64,000 bases of DNA from Proteus myxofaciens ATCC 19692 (GTDB taxonomy: Bacteria > Pseudomonadota > Gammaproteobacteria > Enterobacterales > Enterobacteriaceae). The position numbers and the translations under genes are program-made. The stretch covers positions 1 to 64,000 of the forward strand of contig NZ_LXEN01000155.1 in assembly GCF_001654855.1 (NCBI RefSeq), in the 5' to 3' direction. Below are positions 1 through 8,740 of this stretch, piece after piece; the stretch's first letter is position 1; each line of letters opens with the position of its first letter. The notes beneath the pieces are model-generated. The model saw only the letters and a list, made by a program, of their open reading frames with translations, searched no databases and was not told where the DNA came from.

Positions 1-85
1 ATAAATTATTAATTAGATAAATTAATGTTTTTTAGTGGTACTACGTGGGTTGATTTTTAACTAAATAGTTACAAATGAGAAAATA

Positions 86-127
86 ATTAAGCCACAATCT
101 AGATAGATGTCTAAATTGTGGCTTAAT
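86..127 (-). terminator. Terminator after hmuV
   Basis: A 13-bp perfect inverted repeat (86-98 with 115-127, ATTAAGCCACAAT arm) lies just past the stop of the haem operon. The minus-strand exit is T-rich rather than a clean T run. It is the natural end of the hemP-hmu transcript. Bases 1-85 hold nothing I can name. Confidence 0.6.
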
Positions 128-196
128 CAATAATTATAAGGCTCTTAACAACAGCAATGTTTAAATGAAAAACATATGATTGTTAATAACAATTGT

Positions 197-991
197 TTAT
201 GGTTTTAAGAAAACTTGAGGCTGCGAATGCTCAGGATGTTGATTAACATTGACATCAGCACCATACCATTTTTCAATATTTTCAGTTGTCAATACATTAG
301 CGGGTGTTCCTTCACAAACCAATTTTCCTTGGTGCAAAAGTAAAATTCTATCAGCATAAAGGGCGGCAAGGTTAAGATCATGAAGTACACAGCACACCAT
401 AAGATCTTGTGTTTTTGTTAACTTTTTTAGCAAACGTAAACTTTGTTGTTGGTGATAAAGATCCAATGCAGATGTCGGCTCATCGAGAAATAGCGCAGAT
501 TTTTCAGCTTGTGGATGCCATAATTGTGCAAGTACTCTAGCAAGCTGAACACGTTGTTGCTCACCACCCGATAATTGTCGAAAATCTCTATCTTTTAGTT
601 TTATACAGTCGGTAAGAAGTAAGGCGGTTTCTATTGCTATTTGCTTATTTTGTTGTCCATGAGGTGTTCTTCCCATCGCCACAACATCTTCAACAGAAAA
701 CGAAAATGACAATTGGCTATTTTGACGCATTACGGCACGATTTTTAGCTAATTTTTGGCTATTCCACTGAGAATATAGTTTGTCTTTAAAATAGCACTCA
801 CCTTGAGTCGGTGTCGTATAACCAGTTAATAAGCGTAATAAGGAAGATTTACCTGCTCCATTGGGGCCAATGATTGTCACTAATTCGCCAGAATTAAGGG
901 CAATAGAAACATCATTAATAATGACTTTTTCGCTAATTTTATAGGTAAGATTATTTCCATAAAGTAATGGTTTTTGCTGTGCTGTTATCAT
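197..991 (-). CDS. hmuV: Haem ABC transporter ATP-binding protein HmuV
   Basis: ATPase subunit that drives haem import through HmuU at the inner membrane. The 264-residue protein has a Walker A GPNGAGKS at about 42-49, the ABC signature LSGGEQ at about 140-145, Walker B ALFLDEP at about 166-172 and an H-loop histidine near 205. I start it at 991 rather than at the longer upstream ATG, because the ATG at 991 overlaps the hmuU stop as ATGA, the usual sign of translational coupling. It is the last gene of the haem operon and is followed by a hairpin. Family identity is clear. The direct substrate (haem) is inferred from the hmuS/hmuR neighbours. Confidence 0.95.
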   Translation of the reverse strand: MITAQQKPLLYGNNLTYKISEKVIINDVSIALNSGELVTIIGPNGAGKSSLLRLLTGYTTPTQGECYFKDKLYSQWNSQKLAKNRAVMRQNSQLSFSFSVEDVVAMGRTPHGQQNKQIAIETALLLTDCIKLKDRDFRQLSGGEQQRVQLARVLAQLWHPQAEKSALFLDEPTSALDLYHQQQSLRLLKKLTKTQDLMVCCVLHDLNLAALYADRILLLHQGKLVCEGTPANVLTTENIEKWYGADVNVNQHPEHSQPQVFLKP

Positions 992-1995
992 GACATCCGT
1001 CCTGTTGGTTGTCGTAAAATAAGCCAAAGGAAATAAGGGCCACCAATAAGACCTGTAATTAAACCAACAGGTATTTCAGCAGGAGAAACTAAAGTTCTTG
1101 AAAAAGTATCTGCTGCTAATAACAGGGTTGCGCCACCTAAAATAGAGGCCGGTAATAACCAAACATGGTTACTGCCTATTCGCATACGGATAAGATGCGG
1201 AATAACCAATCCTATAAAACCAATCACACCACTTAAGGCAACGGCACAGCCTATTAATATGGCACTTAGAAGTAATAAGATAAATTTGGTTCTTCTCACA
1301 TTAAGGCCTAAATAATGTGCTTCTTCATCACCTAATTGTAAAAGGTTTAATTTATGGCTTTGCCAGCAGGCAAGTATACTAACAGGAATAATAATCACTG
1401 TTGCTATAGCTAATGTTTTCCAATCAATCTGACTTAAAGATCCCATCATCCAAAGTGAAAACTGACGAAGTTGTTGATCTGTGCTGATATAGCTTAATAC
1501 CCCGATAAAAGACATACACAAGGCATTAATAGCAATTCCTGCGAGTAATAATCTTGCTAAATTACCATCGCTAAATTGATGCAAAGAAAAAATAATCATC
1601 GCAACAATTAAGCCACCTACAAATGCAGCAATAATATGACTATAAAAGGCAAAAGCAGGGCTGAAAGAAAAGGGCAGAATAATCACAACAGCAACCATTA
1701 ATGCCGCGCCACTGCTAATTCCTAATAATCCAGGGTCAGCAAGCGAATTTCTAAAAAGCCCTTGCATTATGGCACCTGAAATAGCTAAAGCACCACCAAC
1801 AAGAATAGCTAATAAGACTCTAGGTAAGCGAATATCAAGCCAAATTTGCCATTCCATATCATCAAATGAACGGTACCAAAGTGTATGGAATGAAAGTGCT
1901 AATGCACCGCTATTAACTGACACTAATGTGACGATAACAAGCAAAATAAAAAGGGTAAGAAGACTTACCCAATGTGAACGGGAACGAAACATCAT
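988..1995 (-). CDS. hmuU: Haem ABC transporter permease HmuU
   Basis: Inner-membrane permease of the FecCD/BtuC family, 335 residues, about the usual length. It is almost entirely hydrophobic, with many transmembrane segments. It carries the family-typical glycine-rich stretch GGALAISGAIMQGLFRNSLA near residue 67 and GVIGFIGLVIPHLIR near 257, the latter containing the loop that contacts the ATPase. The start overlaps the hmuT stop (ATGA at 1995) and the stop overlaps the hmuV start, so hmuT, hmuU and hmuV are translationally coupled. It forms the channel of the haem importer together with HmuV and the binding protein HmuT. Confidence 0.95.
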   Translation of the reverse strand: MMFRSRSHWVSLLTLFILLVIVTLVSVNSGALALSFHTLWYRSFDDMEWQIWLDIRLPRVLLAILVGGALAISGAIMQGLFRNSLADPGLLGISSGAALMVAVVIILPFSFSPAFAFYSHIIAAFVGGLIVAMIIFSLHQFSDGNLARLLLAGIAINALCMSFIGVLSYISTDQQLRQFSLWMMGSLSQIDWKTLAIATVIIIPVSILACWQSHKLNLLQLGDEEAHYLGLNVRRTKFILLLLSAILIGCAVALSGVIGFIGLVIPHLIRMRIGSNHVWLLPASILGGATLLLAADTFSRTLVSPAEIPVGLITGLIGGPYFLWLILRQPTGRMS

Positions 1996-2807
1996 TGCTC
2001 CAATGCTTGACGAATTTGATACATAACATCAGGCGTTGAAAGCGTAAAGCCTAGTAACCCCATATCATTAACAACAACGTAGCGTTTATTTTTTCCTGCT
2101 GGCGTGTATTTTATGCCAGGGAAATTCCATACTTTTTCAATTCCACCAATGGATTTAAGGCCTTCGGTTGTCACTAATAAAATATCAGGTTGGCTTGCAA
2201 TCACACCTTCTTGAGAAAGAGGTCTATAGCCGGTAAAGCCTTGCATTGCATTTTTACCACCAACTAAGGTGATAATTGTGTCTGCTGCTGTATTTTGGCC
2301 AGCAGCCATGTGAATGGCACCACCATGGCTCATGATATAAATAATTTTTTTATCAATAGGACTGGTGGAGACTTTGGCAATAGATTGCGTCACTTCCTCT
2401 TTTAATTGCGCACCTTCTTTCGGCTTATTTAATAGTATCGAGATAACATCTATTTTTTCATTAATGGCTTCTAATGAGTGTTTCCCTGTGAGTGTTTTTA
2501 CCCGCACTCCCGCTTCTTTTATGCGTTTTAATGCTAAAGAGGGTTTTGCTAGTTCACTCGCAATGATAAGCGTGGGTTTGACAGAAAGGACACCTTCAGG
2601 GTTTAACATCCGCATATAACCCACATCGGGTAGTGCTTTTACTTGTTCAGGAATTAAGCTTGTACTATCTCTGGCAACAACCTCATTACCCGCACCTAGT
2701 GCAAAAACAATCTCTGTGATATCACCACCAATCGTGACAATGCGTTCATTTGCTGACGTGATAAAAGTCATCATGCTGCACAGAGTCAAAAGAAGCCATT
2801 TTTTCAT
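1992..2807 (-). CDS. hmuT: Periplasmic haem-binding protein HmuT
   Basis: Solute-binding protein that delivers haem from the outer-membrane receptor to HmuUV. The 271-residue precursor begins with a Sec signal peptide (MKKWLLLTLCSMMTFITSA, probable cleavage before NER). It then shows the class III binding-protein fold, starting ERIVTIGGDITEIVFALG and containing the GYMRMLNPEGVLSVKPTLII region. Tyrosine and other haem-ligand residues cannot be confirmed without alignment. It sits 15 bases downstream of hmuS and overlaps hmuU by 4 bases. There is no lipobox, so it should be a soluble periplasmic protein. Confidence 0.95.
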   Translation of the reverse strand: MKKWLLLTLCSMMTFITSANERIVTIGGDITEIVFALGAGNEVVARDSTSLIPEQVKALPDVGYMRMLNPEGVLSVKPTLIIASELAKPSLALKRIKEAGVRVKTLTGKHSLEAINEKIDVISILLNKPKEGAQLKEEVTQSIAKVSTSPIDKKIIYIMSHGGAIHMAAGQNTAADTIITLVGGKNAMQGFTGYRPLSQEGVIASQPDILLVTTEGLKSIGGIEKVWNFPGIKYTPAGKNKRYVVVNDMGLLGFTLSTPDVMYQIRQALEQ

Positions 2808-2822
2808 TACATCATTCTCCGA

Positions 2823-3872
2823 TTATGCAATTTTGGCGAGAGTATTAACTTGTTCACGCCATTGCTGCTGCTCTGCTGTACCTTCTGTTCGTTGACCATA
2901 CAGCTGAGCAATTTGTTGACCTTTTTTATCGAAAATTTCAAGGCTAGTCACAAAACCATCTTCAGTTGGTTTGCGTGTTACCCAACTCTCTGCTATTTCA
3001 CTTTCAATAAGATGAAGTGTAAATTTAGGATTAAAAACATTAATCCAAATTTGTTCGCTGTTTTCAAATTGATGAGGAACCAGTTTATCAATTGTTCCTG
3101 TGAATATCTGAACACATCCACGACTACCAACAAAAATCATAATTTCGTTTTTGGCTTGTTGAGCAGTTTCTAATAATGTTTTTAATGCATTATTATCAAC
3201 TTGATAAGCTAAATCATCACTAACCGCTTTAAATGCTTGTTGACGACTAAGATTATTGTCTTTTAATAATTTAAAGAATTGGTGAACATCCGTCATTGAA
3301 CGCCATTGTTGTTCAATTTGTTGTGCGAGTTCATCACTCACAGGTTTGTCGGTGAAAGGCTCTGCAACATTGATTTCTAAGGCAGGATTATCTTCTGATA
3401 AGAATGATTGAATAATAGAATCCCATTCTTGCATATTTGTGTTATCAGTGGCATAAATTTTATGAAGTGCATCTCCATGCATATCAAAGAATTGAATGCT
3501 GTGACGAACACCTCTTGAAGATTCTTCTGTTAGTGCGAACACGGATGTCCAATAAGAGAAAAAGAAGCGTAGATCAAGCTCACGAGGGTTAAGAATAAGG
3601 CCCGCATGATCATTAAATCGAGCATTTTTAACTTCACCAAGATGTTCATGAACAGCGATATCATTACGCGTAATGGCTTTTACTTCACCAACAGTACTGA
3701 GTGCTGTTAATATCTCGCGAACATCGTTGCGTAAGCGTTTTGCATCATGACCAACACGAGCATGTGTCAGTTCAGCTTCACTCACATTGAGGTAAGTTGC
3801 TAAATCACGTGCATATGACGCTTTTTTATCGGCTTTGGCTTGCAGGTAGCTCTCATAAAGAGATGTATTCAC
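2823..3872 (-). CDS. hmuS: Haem-degrading/haem-trafficking protein HmuS
   Basis: Cytoplasmic HemS/HmuS/ChuS-family protein that takes haem from the transporter. Family members bind haem and some break it open to release iron. It has two tandem homologous halves, as is usual. The N-terminus SLYESYLQAKADKKASYARD matches the family opening. An in-frame ATG lies at 3896 but has no ribosome-binding site. A GTG at 3872 sits 5 bases after AGGAG and gives a standard N-terminus, so I start there (349 residues). It lies between the receptor hmuR and the binding protein hmuT. Confidence 0.93.
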   Translation of the reverse strand: MNTSLYESYLQAKADKKASYARDLATYLNVSEAELTHARVGHDAKRLRNDVREILTALSTVGEVKAITRNDIAVHEHLGEVKNARFNDHAGLILNPRELDLRFFFSYWTSVFALTEESSRGVRHSIQFFDMHGDALHKIYATDNTNMQEWDSIIQSFLSEDNPALEINVAEPFTDKPVSDELAQQIEQQWRSMTDVHQFFKLLKDNNLSRQQAFKAVSDDLAYQVDNNALKTLLETAQQAKNEIMIFVGSRGCVQIFTGTIDKLVPHQFENSEQIWINVFNPKFTLHLIESEIAESWVTRKPTEDGFVTSLEIFDKKGQQIAQLYGQRTEGTAEQQQWREQVNTLAKIA

Positions 3873-3914
3873 AGAAACTCCTATTATATCGTTCATATAT
3901 TAATTTACTTATTA

Positions 3915-5942
3915 TTACCATTGATAACTAACTAGTACTTTTGCGTTGCGGCCTTCTTGAGGAATACCTGCTGAAGAGTAATAAGTTTTATCAAAAGCAT
4001 TACTGAGAACAACAGATGTTGTTAGTCCTTTTAATGAAGCATTACCTTCATAGCGAACATAAAAATCATTCACGCCATAACCCGCTTGTTGGCGATTAAC
4101 CGGGCGATTAAAGCGGTCATGTTTTGTAAAATCAGTGTGTTTTGTGAATTGAGCCAACCAACCCACAGAAAAATCAGTACTTGGTACAGGAATATCTAAG
4201 CGACTTGTTAAAGTATCGGGTTCTACAGACGTTATTGAGGCATTTGTTGCGTTATCTTTACCTTTGGTATGGTTATACGCTAAATCCCAATTAAATAGAT
4301 TAGATTCATAACTCATAGAAATATCCCATCCCCAAATAGTTGCTCTTGGAATATTCGTTGATTGTGTATATCCCTGAAACATTGCAACATCTGCATCAAT
4401 ATAATCTTTTGCACGCGTATTGAAATGGGCTGCTTTAATTTTCAGATTATCATTACTAGATAATAAGTCGTCGAATTGAAAACCAAATCCATATTCGGTT
4501 GTTGAATTGGTTTCAGGTTTTAAATTTGGGTTAGGGCGCCAGTAGTTTGTTGGTGCACCAGGGAAGGGAGCATCAAAATGTTTTGAATCGTTATACATTT
4601 CACCCAGAGTTGGTGCTCTGAATGCTTGAGAATAAGAGGTATATAGCATTGACCAATCAGTTGGAGTGATGCTAATAGCGCCTTTGGATGACCATTTATC
4701 GGCAGTAATATCATCATAATGATCGTTTTGACTTTTATATTTATCAAAACGCGTACCTAAGATGAGTGATACTGGCAAATCACGCAATGTGACCTCATCT
4801 TGTAGCCAACCAGACATAAAGCGAATATCGGCTTGCGGAAAGCTTTCTGTATTTTGACTTGGTGATTGTTTTTGCTTATAAACTTCACCACCATAAGTAA
4901 AGCCGTGAGAGGCAAAACTATTCATACCTAAACGAGAGCGATTTTCAACTTTTAAGCCGTATGTCTTTTGTTCACGGCCTTCAAAACCATTTTTCACGGT
5001 TTTTGCATTAATATCGACTTCGCTATAATACACTTGTGTTTTTAAATTCACCCATTGTAAATCTGATGGATTAAATTGATACGTTAACTGTGCATCTTTT
5101 TGCGTCGTCGTACGATCAGTTTGTACATTAGATGCAGATGGATTATCAGCGGCTTGTGGATTTTTGGGCTGATTAGCGTTGTTGTGGTAGTAACGTAATT
5201 GACCACTTAACGTATTGTTATCATCGATAAGCCAACGGCCTTTAGATAACAAATTGAAGATAGTTTCATCATTGTCAGCTTGATAACCGCCACCATAACG
5301 AGTATTGCCTTTGTCTCTTGCTGAGAATGCAACAAGTCCATCAAGATTATCTTGTTTGCCAAATGCAGTCATACCAAAGCCTTGGCTATGTTGTGCGGTA
5401 TTACCTAAGCCAAATACACGTACACCACCACGTTGACCTTTACGTAATAAATCACTGCCATCAACCGTATCGTAGGCAATAACACCACCTAAAGCACCAC
5501 TGCCATATAAAAGCGCTGAAGGACCACGAACAACTTCAACTTGGCGAATAAGCGAAGGGTCAATAAAAATACTATCGATATGACCCGTGTCAGTTCCTTG
5601 ACGTACTCCATCAACTAAAGTGAGTATTCCATTTTTTCCATATCCGCGCATGCTGACAGTTTCACCATTAGTACGACCTGCACCCGAAATAGAAACACCA
5701 GGTACATGACGTAGTAATTCAGAAGCACTTCCTGCTGTTTCTGACCATGCAGTATTATTTTTAATCACTGTGGACATCATTGGGAGTGTAAAGCTATCTC
5801 GCTCATTACCCGTTGCATAAACAGTAAGAACCTCTGTTTTTTTCTCATTTTCAGTCTCTGCCTTTTCTTGTGCAACAGCACAAGCCGAAGAAACGGCTAA
5901 AGCTAGAAAACTAAATTTGATTAATATGGATGACTGAGACAT
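3915..5942 (-). CDS. hmuR: TonB-dependent haem receptor HmuR (copy 1)
   Basis: Outer-membrane haem/haemoprotein receptor, 675 residues. Signal peptide at 1-24 (ends ACAVA), then a TonB-box-like EVLTVYATG near 37-45, a plug domain (GVSISGAGR, VDGVRQG, VEVVRGPSALLYGSGALGG) and a 22-strand barrel ending in aromatic YQW. The two signatures of HemR-type haem receptors are present: FRAP near 440 and NPNL near 469, with a histidine between them. It is preceded by a second receptor gene with a hairpin in the 72-base gap, and followed by hmuS. Expression is expected to follow the Fur box upstream of hemP. Confidence 0.95.
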   Translation of the reverse strand: MSQSSILIKFSFLALAVSSACAVAQEKAETENEKKTEVLTVYATGNERDSFTLPMMSTVIKNNTAWSETAGSASELLRHVPGVSISGAGRTNGETVSMRGYGKNGILTLVDGVRQGTDTGHIDSIFIDPSLIRQVEVVRGPSALLYGSGALGGVIAYDTVDGSDLLRKGQRGGVRVFGLGNTAQHSQGFGMTAFGKQDNLDGLVAFSARDKGNTRYGGGYQADNDETIFNLLSKGRWLIDDNNTLSGQLRYYHNNANQPKNPQAADNPSASNVQTDRTTTQKDAQLTYQFNPSDLQWVNLKTQVYYSEVDINAKTVKNGFEGREQKTYGLKVENRSRLGMNSFASHGFTYGGEVYKQKQSPSQNTESFPQADIRFMSGWLQDEVTLRDLPVSLILGTRFDKYKSQNDHYDDITADKWSSKGAISITPTDWSMLYTSYSQAFRAPTLGEMYNDSKHFDAPFPGAPTNYWRPNPNLKPETNSTTEYGFGFQFDDLLSSNDNLKIKAAHFNTRAKDYIDADVAMFQGYTQSTNIPRATIWGWDISMSYESNLFNWDLAYNHTKGKDNATNASITSVEPDTLTSRLDIPVPSTDFSVGWLAQFTKHTDFTKHDRFNRPVNRQQAGYGVNDFYVRYEGNASLKGLTTSVVLSNAFDKTYYSSAGIPQEGRNAKVLVSYQW

Positions 5943-5967
5943 GCAGGTAAATCTCCATTATTTTAAT

Positions 5968-5987
5968 GGGCTACATTTAGGTAGCCC
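5968..5987 (-). other. Intercistronic hairpin between the two receptors
   Basis: GGGCTAC (5968-5974) pairs with GTAGCCC (5981-5987) in the 72-base gap between hmuR2 and hmuR. There is no T run after it on the minus strand, so it is more likely a processing or mRNA-stability hairpin than a terminator. It could let the two receptors be made at different levels. Confidence 0.4.
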
Positions 5988-6014
5988 TTTGTTATATAAA
6001 TCATTGCTCCTCAT

Positions 6015-8159
6015 CTACCAGCGATAGCTCATAGACATTTTGATATTTCTGCCTTCTTGTGGTACGCCCATTGCTGAGTAATACTCATAATTAAACGCAT
6101 TAGAGAGCACCAAAGCGGCTTGAATATCTTTATTTTTTTGTGATTGATAACTTATTGAAAAATCGTGAATACCATAACCAGGATATTGCTGAATAAGTTC
6201 TTGTAAGCGGTTAGTTTGCTTTCCTTTAACATGTTTTGCTTTTCCAACATGAGTTCCTTTATTTGCTGTTTTGCTAGCAAATTGTGCTGACCAGCCCAAG
6301 GAAAATGGCGTTGTTGCTACAGGAATATGAACAAATGCGGTTAACGTTTCAGGGCGAACAGGGGAAATTGTTTCAAATGTCGTTAATTCCAACGTTTTAG
6401 TGCGGTTGTAATTTAATCCTACTGAAAGCCAAGGGTGGGTATAACGCAAACTCATATCGATACCTTCAATTAATGCTTTAGGTATGTTAAAGGCTTGTAG
6501 ATTTATTAGGCCTGCAATTGTTTTTGTATGCCAAGGACCGTAAGTAATATAATCTTTTGATGTAGTATCAAAATAGGCAGCTTTAAGCACTAAATTGTCG
6601 TTAGATGTTAATAAATTATTAAATGAAAGGCGAGTACCATACTCCCATGTACTATTTCTTTCTGGTTTTAAATGAGGATTAGGGACCCAGTGCGCCTTCC
6701 ACATAAAAGCTTTAAAATGGAATGAATCATTAAACATTTCAGAAAGTGTCGGTGCACGTAATGCCGTTGAATAAGAAGAATAAAGCTGTAACCAATTAGT
6801 TGGCGTAAAGGTTAGGGCAATATTTTCTGTAATGCCTTGATAATCAGTTGCGTGTTTTAATGCTTGAATAGTCGTTTTCTTATTAAAGAATTCATCTAAT
6901 TCATCATTAGGATTATTTTTATAATAATGATAACGAGCACCACCACTTAACGAGAGTGGTAATAAGGGTGTGCTGATTGTGCTTTGTACCCAAGTTGCGC
7001 CATAACGCATCGTAGCCAATGGAAAATTCTTGGCGTTGTCATCAGATATCATTTTTTGTTCGTAACCCTCAACGCCAAAAAATCCAGATTGGCTGAGTAA
7101 GTCATTAAATAAATGAAACGTAAAATGATTTTCGCTTTTTAACCCATAAGTAGATTGAGTGCGTTTTTCTTCTAGGCCAACTTTGCCTGATGATGAATTA
7201 TCAGTAAGATAAGTTTGATTAATTTTAAATTGTGAATAATAGAGGTATGTCGTTAAGTCTAACCAGCGATGAGATTCTGGTGCTAAATGGTGCGTTATTG
7301 AGTAATTTTTTTGTTGTGTGCTACGCGCCATTTGATTGCTTTCATATCTACCATAGCCACCCATACGATGTAATACTTGGCGTTGTTCACCTTCATTATC
7401 GTAATGGCGACCCGCAAAGATAAAGGTTTGATTTTCTGTTGGGTAAAGATAGGCTTTGATAAAGTAATTCTTTATATGCTCATTATTATCCATATCATTA
7501 CCATCAGCGAGGCGTATAGCACCTCGCTGACGCTGACTATAAGCCAATAAACCCTCTGCAATATCATGTTTACCCGCAATGACACCACCATAAGTAAAAT
7601 GTCTATCAGCGGTAGAAACAGCACTGAATAATTTTGCACCTAATTTATTGTCACCGACTAAAATAGATTGAGGATCAAGAGTATTAAATGAGACGACACC
7701 GCCCATAGCACCTTCGCCATAACGTATTGAAGAGGAGCCATGCTTAACATCGACACGTTTAATTAAAGAAGATTCTATAAATAATCCACCTAAATTATTC
7801 ATTGTGTTTTCAAGAGGCTGGTGGATGCCATCGACAATAATTTTTACGCCTTTTTGGTCATAACCACGCATTAAGATATTGCTACCGTTTGCGATACCCG
7901 TACCCGATACCGTCACGCCTGTAACATTTTTGAGTAATGCACCTGCTGTTGCGCTGGTTTGTGCTTCTGGCGTTGTACTCTCTATCGTTGTATGAAAATC
8001 AGGTGTTGCGATTTGTGCTTGATGACCAATAACGGTGAGTGTTTCCGTACTATGTTCAGTGTGTGCAGAGGCAATAGAGGGATATAACAGGCAAAACGCG
8101 GTTGCTATACCAGAATATTTGAATTGTTTTTTCAGCATACACATACCATAAATATCCAT
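6015..8159 (-). CDS. hmuR2: Second TonB-dependent haem-type receptor HmuR2
   Basis: Outer-membrane receptor of 714 residues, paralogous to the downstream HmuR: same plug motifs (VSGTGIANGSNILMRGYDQKG, GEGAMGGVVSF), a barrel ending in YRW, and a TonB-box-like ETLTVIGH. The ATG at 8159 has AAGGA 6 bases upstream, so I keep this start. It gives a signal peptide with a long n-region, MDIYGMCMLKKQFKYSG, ending SIASA. A start at MLKKQF (8138) is possible. The two haem-receptor signatures are altered: LRAP for FRAP near 465 and NPHL for NPNL near 493. Two receptors in tandem are known in P. mirabilis. Whether this one prefers a different haem source cannot be told. Confidence 0.92.
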   Translation of the reverse strand: MDIYGMCMLKKQFKYSGIATAFCLLYPSIASAHTEHSTETLTVIGHQAQIATPDFHTTIESTTPEAQTSATAGALLKNVTGVTVSGTGIANGSNILMRGYDQKGVKIIVDGIHQPLENTMNNLGGLFIESSLIKRVDVKHGSSSIRYGEGAMGGVVSFNTLDPQSILVGDNKLGAKLFSAVSTADRHFTYGGVIAGKHDIAEGLLAYSQRQRGAIRLADGNDMDNNEHIKNYFIKAYLYPTENQTFIFAGRHYDNEGEQRQVLHRMGGYGRYESNQMARSTQQKNYSITHHLAPESHRWLDLTTYLYYSQFKINQTYLTDNSSSGKVGLEEKRTQSTYGLKSENHFTFHLFNDLLSQSGFFGVEGYEQKMISDDNAKNFPLATMRYGATWVQSTISTPLLPLSLSGGARYHYYKNNPNDELDEFFNKKTTIQALKHATDYQGITENIALTFTPTNWLQLYSSYSTALRAPTLSEMFNDSFHFKAFMWKAHWVPNPHLKPERNSTWEYGTRLSFNNLLTSNDNLVLKAAYFDTTSKDYITYGPWHTKTIAGLINLQAFNIPKALIEGIDMSLRYTHPWLSVGLNYNRTKTLELTTFETISPVRPETLTAFVHIPVATTPFSLGWSAQFASKTANKGTHVGKAKHVKGKQTNRLQELIQQYPGYGIHDFSISYQSQKNKDIQAALVLSNAFNYEYYSAMGVPQEGRNIKMSMSYRW

Positions 8160-8240
8160 AGAAAGTCCTTGTATATGGAGTTATTGTGCTGGCTGCCTAA
8201 CTGAAAAGTTGGTGGCTTGCAATTGATTGTTAAAGAGTGA

Positions 8241-8423
8241 CTATTTAGTCAGAATTAATTTTCCTGCTTTTGTTTGACGTAGCTGGTATAACTCTCCGTT
8301 ATGTTGAATGTAAACCACGCCATCTTTACCCAATAATTCCAAACTATTTATTGAGTGAATTATTGGAGAGTCTGTTTCCCGTTTTAATGAAGATATATCT
8401 AAATTATTAGTCTTTTTATTCAT
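8241..8423 (-). CDS. hemP: HemP/HmuP family haem uptake protein
   Basis: Small 60-residue cytoplasmic protein, the first gene of the haem operon. The C-terminal half (LELLGKDGVVYIQHNGELYQ, then LRQTKAGKLILTK) is the conserved HemP domain and resembles E. coli YdiE, whose gene is also next to aroH. HmuP in other bacteria is needed for full expression of the haem receptor, and an RNA- or DNA-binding role is proposed. The ribosome-binding site is weak. A Fur box sits about 30 bases upstream and a 103-base gap separates it from hmuR2. Confidence 0.9.
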   Translation of the reverse strand: MNKKTNNLDISSLKRETDSPIIHSINSLELLGKDGVVYIQHNGELYQLRQTKAGKLILTK

Positions 8424-8451
8424 TACTATATATAGAGTTGATAAGGGTTAT

Positions 8452-8470
8452 AGTTATGATAATCATTATC
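8452..8470. promoter_or_regulatory. Fur box of the hemP-hmu operon
   Basis: The 19-mer AGTTATGATAATCATTATC matches the Fur consensus at 16 of 19 positions and lies just upstream of hemP. It predicts iron repression of the whole haem operon. The rest of the 317-base gap to aroH is AT-rich and otherwise holds only the aroH terminator. Confidence 0.88.
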
Positions 8471-8683
8471 GTTAACAAATTTCTTTAAACAAGCTTTTTT
8501 TAACTCAAAAATGTAAATTCAGATCATAATGTGAATAACTAGTCAGGAACGGTTGAAATTTAGAACAGTTTTATTTATTAAAATTATAAATAAAGTCAGA
8601 GGGAGTAAAAAAAAGGAAAGGGGCAATACAAAATTGAAGAGATCAAAAAGCGATAAGATATAATGTTATACCTTACATGAATA

Positions 8684-8709
8684 ATAAGGAGAACTTTCAC
8701 TCTCCTTAC
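8684..8709 (-). terminator. Terminator after aroH
   Basis: AAGGAGA (8686-8692) pairs with TCTCCTT (8701-8707). The minus-strand side runs into a T-containing exit. It lies about 30 bases beyond the aroH stop. Confidence 0.6.
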
Positions 8710-8740
8710 TATTTTTAAAACAAATATAGAAGATGTTATA

